64,000 bases of DNA from Asterochloris sp. CNOR1 (Eukaryota > Chlorophyta > Trebouxiophyceae > Trebouxiales > Trebouxiaceae): contig OZ017750.1 of assembly GCA_963969365.1 (NCBI GenBank), positions 372,001-436,000 on the forward strand. Reading direction: 5' to 3'. A program made the translations under genes and the position numbers. Shown here in pieces: positions 21,923 to 35,300 of this stretch. Position 1 is the first letter of the stretch, and every line of letters starts with the position of its first letter. Under the pieces are notes generated by a model that ran no database searches, had not been told where the DNA came from, and saw only the letters and a list, made by a program, of their open reading frames with translations.

Positions 21923-24081
21923 TCAAATGAACCATGAAGCATGTGTTTGAGCAATCCCATGCAATCCTAGGGCACCTCCTGAGTGCAGCATGATTGTTTG
22001 CTCATCTGGAATCGTGCGTGACGCCTGGCAAGATGCCTGCCATGCTGCCAACGAATAGACTGGGTCAAGTAGGATGCCACTGCTCTGTGCCACCTGCAGC
22101 ATCACCCGTAACTTGCTCTGGACTCAGCGCAAAGACACACACTTTGCCAGCGCGATGCTAGTGATCAGATGTCCCAGGTGCACTTGGTGGCTGCATGTGC
22201 AGCCCAAAGCAGTGCTAGGCAGGCTCACATGCGAAGCCCTCTGTATCAGGCAAGCACAGGGCCAACCCACCTGTCTGCACTGCTCCACGTCATGCTGAAA
22301 GACTTTGCCAAAAGAACGGGGCACCTCCCTCTCCTGCCAGGCCAATTTGGAATGGGCAATGTGCAGTTCCAGGTCAAATTGGTCAGAAAATGCTGCACAG
22401 AGCTGCTGGGCTTGCAGCTGGTAGTAGTCTTTACTGCCAGCTAGCATGACTGCAACAACTCTCCAGGGCAGCTGCAGCAGCTCTACTCCCACTGCCAGGC
22501 CTGCACAGCAGCACTGGGTCGAGTTTGATGGGGCCAGGCATGCTGTGGGGCTCTAAAGCTGATGGGTCTGAACTGGGCCCTGTTGCAGCTGGTCTGCAGG
22601 GCTGCTGCTTGGCTGCTGCTGTCCTCTCAGTGGTTCTTTCTGGCAAGACTGCTGCACGCTGATGCCCACGCTGCTTGCCAGCAAAGCCCGACAGACAAGC
22701 TGTCGATCTCAACGTCAGGCAAGCGGGCTTGCCTGTGGCAGTCACTCCCGTCCCGCAGTCAACCACAAGCCTGCACCGCCTGCTCCCAAGCTGCTGCTGC
22801 TGGGCCAGCCAGTGAACTTGCCTGATGCAGCCCAGCAGCGCCCTAGGGTCAGCTGCGCCCTCCCTGATGACGTGCAGCTGCAGCAGAAGCCATCTAGGTG
22901 GTGATGGCAGCAAGTACCTCAGCTTGGCCACGTCATGTGGGCAGGACTGGTTTGGGCACGCAGCAAGACTGTGCATGCCCTCTGGGTGGTTGGCCACCAC
23001 CACACTGGAGGCATGGTGAGCAGGCATGTCTTGTTTGCTGCACACGATGCTGCAGGCACACCTCATAAATGGCTGTGCAAGGGCCCCTTATGGCAGCAGT
23101 CCACCCGCCCGTCAGCACAGCTCCCCTGTGCTGCACATCCCAGACCTTGACAGGGGTGTTGTCAAGGCTGGTGTTGGCAGCAGCGTTGGCAATGTCAGTA
23201 CAAGTTGGTCGCAGCGGTGCTCAGGAGGGAACACGTCAGCCAGCTCTCATCGGGTTGCCAGGCCTCAGGCCAGCCCAGATCCTGGCAGCGTACTGCCAAC
23301 ATTAAGGCCCCCAGCCCTCAAAGCCACAGCATCTAGGAACAGGTCGAGCCCTCACCTTGCTGCTAGCGCCGAGGCCAGCCTCTGGCTTGGCAGCGTGTCT
23401 GCCAGGCATGCGGCCCCAAACCATGGCAAACAGCCCGTCTCAAAGACAGTCCCTCACCTTGGTACCAGCACTGAGGCCAGCCTGTATCCTGGCAGCATGC
23501 CTGGCAAACATGGCCTCCCGGTTCGCATAATCCCCCTTGCCCACAAGGGTGACCTCTGCAGCCAGCATCCTGGCCAGCAGGTGGTAGCCCACAGGAGGGC
23601 TCTGTGTGAGCTGCTGCTCGTAGCCCCGCACCAGAAGGTGGCACCTGATCCCTCGCTCAGCGCAGGCCACGGCCACAGCAGCGCAGTGGGCGCTCTGCAG
23701 GCCCCCGCAGGTGACCTGCAGCGTGGCAGGTTGCCACAGCTCAGGTCAGGGCAAGCTTTCGCGTTGTAGGCACCTCTGGTGCTCAGAAGTGGGCTGGCAG
23801 GCTTCTCAACCCTGACCTGCCATTTGAGGGCAGCTGCTCTTCAAGGGCACACTACGCAATGCTCTTTGATCATTGCCTAGGGCCAGCTGAGCCCTCCCCT
23901 GCAGGCAGCCTGTCGGCGGCAGTAGCACCCAGCGCACCACGTGCGTGACTCCTTCCTGCGCCAGGCTGGGCATCAAGGCGTCAAGCTTGCGGCACTTGTT
24001 TCCCCCCAGAACTGGGTGCAGCAGGTCGTCTTGCACCACCAGGAAGGAGGCTGCTCCAGAGTCCCTGGACACTCTGCGGAT
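21923..24081 (-). CDS. D-cysteine desulfhydrase / ACC-deaminase-like PLP enzyme (N-terminus unresolved)
   Basis: Exons in transcript order: 24081-23938, 23715-23458, 22877-22733, 22500-22271 and 22093-21923, giving 315 residues in phase. The first resolved exon carries FLVVQDDLLHPVLGGNKCRK; the Lys of GGNK is the PLP Schiff-base lysine of this family. Then come VTCGGLQSAHCAAVAVACAE, RCHLLVRGYEQ, VIREGAADPRALLG, VDCGTGVTATGLAVG (the phosphate-binding loop region), WRVVAVMLAG and GILLDPVYSLAAWQ, ending with LHSGGALGLHGIAQ. Such enzymes (beta-family PLP fold) break D-cysteine into pyruvate, H2S and ammonia, or open aminocyclopropane carboxylate; sequence alone does not settle the substrate. The intron after 22733 starts GC rather than GT. 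About 30-60 N-terminal residues, including the start and any organelle signal, must lie between 24081 and about 24700. The gene is head to head with PRMT10. Confidence 0.88.
23270..23457 (-). repeat. Decaying tandem copies of a desulfhydrase exon end and donor
   Basis: The exon tail encoding MFARHAARIQAGLSAGTK plus donor GTGAGG (ending 23458) recurs in the adjoining intron as MPGRHAAKPEAGLGASSK plus GTGAGGG (near 23356-23410). A worse copy reads YAARIWAGLRPGN near 23265-23310. The spacing is about 100 bp. Confidence 0.7.
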
Positions 24082-24768
24082 CTGCAGTAGGGGACAAAGC
24101 TGTGAGTCAGCATGCCAGTGCGCATTGTGAGGGTGTGGAGCCCTCTCAGTTCAGCAGGCTTGCATTCATACAGCTTCATGCCTGAGCATCTGGCCTCTCC
24201 AGCATCCAGTCCCTGCGCAGGAGCTGCTCCACATGGGACGTCGCGCAATAGGTGGCATGGTGCCGAGTGCAAAGACACACACAATAGCTGGCATGCCAGG
24301 TTCCACTGGGCCTAGTAACTTGGAGCAATCTGCGCCAAGACCTGGCATACGGCGGCAGCAGCCAGCCACCTTTGCCTGCAACCTGCATAACATCATGTTG
24401 TGCCGGGACAATTGACCATCTCAGGCAGATCCAAGAACATTTGTCAGATAAGCCCATGACCTATGTGCATTCGAATTGTTGGACGTTGATTGATTCCCAA
24501 GGCTCCTCTGCCAGCGCTCAGATTCATTGAGCAAAGATCGGACCTCACTACCTTCTTCCAGTACCCTGTTTGACAGGGCTGCCTGTACGACCACCTCCTG
24601 TCTTGGAGTCCAGGGCAAGTAGACTGAGGTCTGGACGTGGCATGAACATGGTGAGCTCAATTAGGCTGGTTGCCCATGGCTTAACAGCCGGCTGCAGACG
24701 TGTGACACTCCTGAGGGAGGCTGTGTCTTTGGGTCATGGGGCATCAATGACTGCAGGTGACTGCCGGT
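24082..24768. promoter_or_regulatory. Divergent interval between desulfhydrase (-) and PRMT10 (+)
   Basis: Both genes are transcribed outward from this interval of at most 690 bp, so it should hold both promoters and the missing first exon(s) of the desulfhydrase. I recognise no specific promoter motif. Confidence 0.4.
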
Positions 24769-29174
<4,406 letters not shown>

Positions 29175-29431
29175 TCTGCATTGCTGCTCATATCAGGCTG
29201 CCCCTGTTTTACAGTTTTAGTTGCATCTGACACTGCCCACCCTGCCCCCGGCCCAGTCCCACCAGCTCTCCGAATGAGGTTCAGCACACCTTTCAGCCGT
29301 TCCCTGCACACTGTTCTGAAGATGTTTTGAGTCGGCTGAACGGCTGAATGGATGCAAATCTGACACTTGAATTGTCAAGGAGACAGGCATACATCATCGT
29401 GCTGCAGGACCGCTGTGCAGCACTGTTGAGC
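29175..29431. other. Shared 3' interval of PRMT10 and ARL6
   Basis: Convergent 3' ends lie 257 bp apart. TTACA at about 29210 reads TGTAA on the minus strand, a plausible ARL6 poly(A) signal located just past the PRMT10 stop. If so, the transcripts overlap. Confidence 0.4.
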
Positions 29432-31922
29432 TCAGTAGGCGGCGGCCACCTGCTGCTGCTGCTGGGGGCGAGTTGTAGGACTGTCCACCTTGAGCTGCTT
29501 CATGCTCTGTTTCCTGAGCCGAGACTTTTTACTCTGTGTCGCTATGTGGCCTAGGAGCCACCTCATCCCCTCCTGCAGCCACAGTGTCTTGGACTTTAGA
29601 AGGATTCCCAATGGTGGCAGCAAGGCAATCGTGCCCCAATATTGTGGGCAAGCCTGCACCTGGATGCCCTGACTTTGCACATGACATGCCAGGCTCCCCA
29701 ACCAGTGCCACCTAGCCCTGCACAGCCAGAGATGCACCTCAAGTCCTTCGCCAGTGAGTGCACTGCTGGCGGCAATCTGCCACTGCCGCTCCGGCTGCTC
29801 TGTCAGGTCCAGGGCGGCTGCAATGTCACTGACATGCAGCGCGTGCGCTAGGTCCATCTTATTGGCGAAGATGAGCAGGGGAGTGTCCTGTAAGGAAGGT
29901 GGAGAATGGTGTCATGCCTGCTGGACTGAAAGTACTTGTTCAGCGCAATTGCAGTTGAGGCTGAAAAGAGATGTATTGCAGGCAGCACACCACCACAAGG
30001 ACAGCATGGTACACAGATGGCATGGCAGCCCATGTTGAACTTCTGCCATTCGAGGAACCTGACGCAAGTGCACCCTGACCAGCACCTTCTGAAAGTTGGA
30101 CCTGCCTGCTGCCCCAGGAGCAGCAAACAGCACACTCCCTCACGCTGCTCTGCAGCCGTACACATGTACAGTGGGGGCATGCTCAGCCAGGGGATGGGGC
30201 ACACCTCAAGGTCTGTGTGCGCCTGCAGACGCTGCACAATCCCCTTGGCGTCAGATAGCTGGGCCTGATCGGCAGCATCGATGACCAATATGACACCCTG
30301 CAGGTGACAGCATTCGTTGGTCCCAGACAAGAGCTCAGCCTGTGCTGCCCTGTGCAGGGGCCCAAAGTCAACCATGACACCCTGCAGGGCACATCATCAG
30401 TTCGTTCAGGGCAACAGCTCAGCCTATGCTGCCCTGTGCAGGGGGCCAACCACAGGGTCCATGTCAGTGCATCTGCTTTGCAGCAGCTGCAGTCCCAGTG
30501 GTCAGTGAGTGGCTCTCAGACAGCAGCTGAGCATCTGTTGCCCTGTGCTGGGCACCACCACTCCTCATGCTGGCAATGTTGCCTGACTGACAGAAAGGCT
30601 GGGCTGCACCAGGGTGTTGCCAATTGACAGAAGTCTCGGGCTGCACCAGGCTGTGTGTCACTGCCGTCCCCGTGCTTGAAGGGCTTGCTGCCTGGGCAAT
30701 CCACTGCTGCTCCTGTTGCTGTGTCCAACCAGCGGACTGGCAGATGTGCTGGGCTGCGGCTGGCTGTGCATGTCTGCCTTACTTTGCAATGAAGCAGCAG
30801 TGTCAGGTGGACAGACAAAAGAAGGCCCTCCACCCAGTGCTGCAGCGTTCTGCCGTCCCCAGCACCGGGCATACTGCAGCACACCCAGAAAATGCAAATG
30901 CTTCCAGCAGGGCCTCTGATGTGTGGCACCAGGCAGGAACCCCGCCGCCTGTTGGCAGCAGCTGTGTGCCTCGGTGCCAGAAGGCTAGTGTGGCTGCATC
31001 TGCTGCACCCTTGGGGTCACAAAGTCTGGGCTGTGATGGCCTTAACCTGCCCATGTCAGCAGCTGCTGTGCCATGCAGGCAGAAGCCCTGAGCTGCACTG
31101 CAGAGGCCTGCGTACCGGCACGTCCTCCTGTCAGCACCTCTGCAGTGAAGCAGGGGCTGCACCACAACCGCCAGGTGTCAGCAGTCGTGTCTCTGCCCCA
31201 CAATGCCCGGGCTGCTGCATGTGTCGCTGTCTGTGCCCCACCCTGGCACGCAACCATAAGCTCTGAGCTGTGCATGCATCCGCGGGAGCCTGAAAGGTGC
31301 AAGCGCCATGCAGGCGACAGCGCTGGTGCAGCAGAGACCCGACTACCTGCACGTCATCATAGTAACACTCCCACAGCTTCTGGTACTTGGGCTGCCCGGA
31401 CATGTCCACCACGGTGAGCATCGTGTTGAGCATGTGGAACCTCTCAACGCTGAAGCCCACTGTGGGGACGGTGTCGTCCAGGCTTCGCTCGGCCTTGAGC
31501 GCCTGCACAATGCTGGTCTTCCCGCTGTTGGCCAGGCCCACCACCAGCATGCTGGCCTTGGCCTGCATGTTGGGGGCACTGCGTGGTGGCTCGGCAGAGG
31601 TGAACAGGGGTGGACACGTCCGTGTCGTGTACTGGTGGGGCAGGCTGACAGCGGCGGTCAGCAGACTTGCCCTGGGCTGTGTTCTGCATTGGTGCTACCG
31701 TCTGGATGCTGTGGCATGCCTGCTGCCGTAGCAGGCGGCCACCTTGCTGCCGCTCACTTTGCCTGCTGCAAGCTGCAGATGCCTCATATCCTGTAAAGCT
31801 CAGCGTGTGCTGTTGCAAGCCTGTCTGGACATGGCTGCACTGTGGCTCACCTTGGCAAGACCCAGAGAGATGAGAGCGCGCCGGAAGAAACTGCATGCAG
31901 CGTACTCACGCTGAGCATACAT
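29432..31922 (-). CDS. ARL6: ARL6/BBS3-like small GTPase
   Basis: Exons in transcript order: first exon ending 31851 (encodes SFFRRALISLGLAK), then 31562-31347, 30297-30205, 29887-29738 and 29572-29432. The G1 loop is VVGLANSGKTS. Switch II and G3 read TVVDMSGQPKYQKLWECYY; DMSGQ-x2-Y-x2-LWE-x-YY is the ARL6 signature, where ordinary ARFs have DVGGQ. Then come VILVIDAADQAQ, G4 FANKMDL and G5 ASSALTGEG, with EGMRWLL as the last helix. ARL6 with bound GTP recruits the BBSome coat to membranes at the base of cilia. The C-terminus has about 30 extra residues rich in basic residues and Gln (RPQQQQQVAAAY) compared with the ~186-residue family. The start is uncertain: the ATG at 31920-31922 gives a 24-residue leader, but the family begins MGxL/F, so an upstream micro-exon giving MG-FFRR is possible. 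The gene is head to head with the large plus-strand gene. Confidence 0.88.
30291..30452 (-). repeat. 84-bp tandem duplication covering the ARL6 exon 3 acceptor
   Basis: The exon 3 acceptor and first exon bases (minus strand CTGCAGGGTGTCA; plus TGACACCCTGCAG at 30291) recur at 30375. The flanking word AGCTCAGCCTGTGCTGCCCT recurs 84-85 bp away. The upstream copy has an intact CAG and the same first exon bases, so it is a possible cryptic acceptor. Confidence 0.75.
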
Positions 31923-32333
31923 GCGTGGGAAACATGGCAGGAGCCAAAACGTAAGCCCCCACCTAAGTTCCTGCGGTGGCCCCATGACTATCAGCTCAAG
32001 ATCTCATCAAGCTGAGCACAGGCGTGTTTGCAACTAGTTGTCCGGCAGCACCAGTCAAAGCTTGCAGTGCGTCTCCAAAGTCCTCTTGTGGGGCTGTCAC
32101 AGTGCGAGGCTACACCTCTGCGACCGTTTTCGGTGAACTTCACATGAGAAGGAAAGTAATTCGACTCACCCCTTGCTGCTGGCAACAGAATGCCATCAAT
32201 GCCGACCACAGTAGGGGTTGCTAGTCGTGCTCAGTCGCAGCAGAGCATGCGATAAGCTACTGCGCCTGCTGACAGGCATCTCCACATTGTGCTAACCCAT
32301 GCAGCCAGTCGACTGGAAGCCTTGCCAACCATC
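31923..32333. promoter_or_regulatory. Divergent interval between ARL6 (-) and the large gene (+)
   Basis: About 400 bp separate the two putative starts, so a shared bidirectional promoter is likely. No TATA element was recognised. It may also contain a tiny first exon of ARL6. Confidence 0.4.
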
Positions 32334-35300
32334 ATGAATGGTCAGCTAACTGCTCATAGGCCTGGCTCCTCTGGCCTGCTGCGCACCGTCACCATTGGCA
32401 TCCCCTTTGGAGTGACGCACCTGGAGACAGCTGGGGACAATGGCTCAGCGGATGTGGCAGCGGCAGATGCAGAGGTGGCAGCAATCAACAATGCAGCGGC
32501 CGCCAGGCGCTTGGGCAGTCCTGAAGGTGGCTGCAGATGCTTCCCTGCTTTCCTGCGGGCTCACTCAATTTCAGGAAGCAGCTCAAGGCTGCCTGCAGCC
32601 ACATGAGCATGGCTGAATGTGCCTTGCACTCACAACAGCTTGGGGTGCATGGGAATCTCTTGCCGGTGAGCTGCACAGCAGCCTCATGCCTGCAATCAAG
32701 GAGCAGCTGTCACAGTCTCTTTTGCTGCACATACATCTAAACAAAGCCAGCAGGCAAGCAGCACAAGGTGTTGCTATGCCGGTAGATGACCTACGCCGCT
32801 TCAGGCTCCAGACAGTAGATATGTCTGCGCGCTTCTGGCAGGCCATCCTTTAGGGGCTGCTGGTGCTCAAAGAAGCTCAGCAACATCGCCCAGGTGCCGT
32901 GCAGGCTCCCGTGCCTATGCGCGAGTGCTCAGCCATCGTCGCGGACTGGGTGCCAGCAAGCGCAGGCCTGCAGGCTTTGAGGTGGAAGACGCTGCCGGCA
33001 TGCTCCCCTCTCGCAGCATCAGCAGCAGCAGCAGCAGCCTGCAGCGGGCTTTCGGTGAGGATCCAGATGTGTCCGCTGACACCTTGATCTGATGCACACC
33101 CTTACACAGGCCTCTAAAGCGTGTAGGGACATGCCCAAAGCAGCTGGGTTGCCCAGGGTGTCCAGCCTGTAGCAGAGCTCAAGCCCCGTTGCATGGCCAA
33201 CCCTGCATGAGGCGCTGACATGCCATGCCAGAGCAGTGCATGGGATGTGGCTGTGCCATGCCAGCTTTGAAGTGAGCAGGCACCCCTGCATGGGATGTGT
33301 CGGTGTCATGCCAGCCTGTCACAGATCTGGGCACCCCTTCATGAGATGTGGCTGTGCTATGCCAGCCTGTCGCAGAGCAGGGGTACCCCCTAGATTGGAT
33401 GTGGTTGTAACATACCAGCCTATCATAGAGCAAGGGCATCCCTGCACGAGATGCGGCTGTGCCAAGCCAGCGCGTAGTGGAGCAGCGCCATTCCTGCATG
33501 AGATTTGGACGTGCCATGTTCTGCAGACTCGCCGGGGCAGTCCAGCCATAGGCAGATCTCAGGATCGCGTCCCATGTCCGGGCTGCGACCTCATTTCTCA
33601 GAAGTGGACCAGGTGCTCGGGCCGTCTGGGTCAGCAGGCGACTCGAGAGCGGCAGGCAAGCCCTCTGAAGGCAGGCTTTGACTGTGAACATGCCTCAGGC
33701 TGTCAAGGCCTATCAATTCTGACCCACCTGAGTGGTGCACCTAACTTGAGATGATGTGGAAGCAACAGGCTGGGTCTCTCTTCCCATGTGAAAAGTCTCA
33801 CCCTGCTGCACTGATAGACGGCCAGCATGTCAGCAGGGCTGCCCTTCTAAGTTGTGATTTGTAAGCTTTCCTGGGACTTCCATGCCAGGCTGCTGTCTGA
33901 GCTACAGGCAAGGCCAATCGGAGTTTTTCACCAGCTGTGAGCTTACCTTGGGCTTCAAAGCTGGAATGCTGTCTGAGCCGCTGGCAAGGCCCTTGGAAGC
34001 TTGAGTCTGTTTGCAGTTCTACCTGAAGCTTGAGTGCTAGATGCCTGAGCCACTTTGTGTGTGGGAGGGTGGACTGCTACACCTCAGCGATCCACCCATG
34101 GGTCTTCAGCAGGCACCACCACAAAGCATCTGGCTTGCAGGTGACGTCACCGAGCAGGGTGACACCCAAGCGCCGGAGCAAGTCTTGGACGCAGCCCGCT
34201 CTGCCTCTACTGTAGCAGCAGAAGGCTCACCAGACACTGCTGAGGAGCAGCCTGGTCAGGTAAGTCCTCAAGCTGCTCTGTCTGTGCTGGAGCAGCACAC
34301 AGGCATGGCAGCCAATGCGGCAGCTGTATTAGCAGGCCCACCAGGGCAGCATCCTGTGCAATGGACCTGCGGCAGCATGCAAAGGGCAGAGCTCCTTGTC
34401 ATCAAGACCGTGTCTCACAGATGCCTCTTAGCAGCATGCATGGAGCTGAACTTGCCGCCTGGAGCTGAAGATGCTGCTCCGAGTGCTATTTTGGTGGATA
34501 CCCAGACCCTGCAGGATCAGCAGTGCTGCTGGACAACATGCACATGTTGCATAGCCTGCTGTTGCTGAGGCTCCACGTTGCCGCAATGTCAGGATGACAT
34601 CCTGCTCTGGCAGGACCATTGATTCAAGGTCCACCAGTGCTGCTGGACCATGTGCTCCCCCTGGTTTTATGTACTTGCCTCTGCAGCAGCTCAACCTTGC
34701 TGCCATCCCCGTGATCATGCAGCTTTGCCTGCCTCTGCAGGACCTCAGCCTGCCTGCCACGTCAGGCTCGCATGCTCTGCCAGCCCTCTAGGACCCCCCA
34801 AGTGGTGTAGAGGCAACCTGTTTTCCTGCCTGCCTCTGCAGGGTCTCACCCTTGCTGCCATCTCAGTACCCATGCAGCTGTGCCTGTCTCTGCAGGACCT
34901 CAGCCTGCCCCCCACGTCAGGGTGGCGTGCTCTGCCAGCCCCTCCAGGCCCCCCAGTTCTCTTAAGACAACCTGTTCTCCTGCCTGCCTCTGCAGGCCCT
35001 CAGCCTTCACGCTGCAGCCCACCTGGGGAACTCCCTGCTGTCGACCTCTACAGCGGGTGGTGCAGCTGGCGACCCGCTGTCGCTGTTCTCCTGCTTGCCT
35101 CTGCAGCAGCTCATCCTTGTTGCCATCTCAGTACCCATGCAGCTGTGCCTGTCTCTGCAGGACCTCAGCCTGCCCCCCACGTCAGGGTGGCGTGCTCTGC
35201 CAGCCCCTCCAGGCCCCCCAGTTCTTTCAAGACAACCTGTTCTCCTGCCTGCTTCTGCAGGCCCTCAGCCTTCACGTTGCAGCCCACCTGGGGAGCTCCC

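Noticed and set aside
24082-24457. Minus-strand frame with MKLYECKPAELRGLHTLTMRT as a first exon of the desulfhydrase
   Set aside because: No donor that joins in phase to 24081 and no match to the usual N-terminal region; left unassigned.
33179-33691. 170-codon minus-strand open frame rich in MAQPHP-like repeats
   Set aside because: It is the translation of the intronic minisatellite and has no start context or homologue that I recognise.
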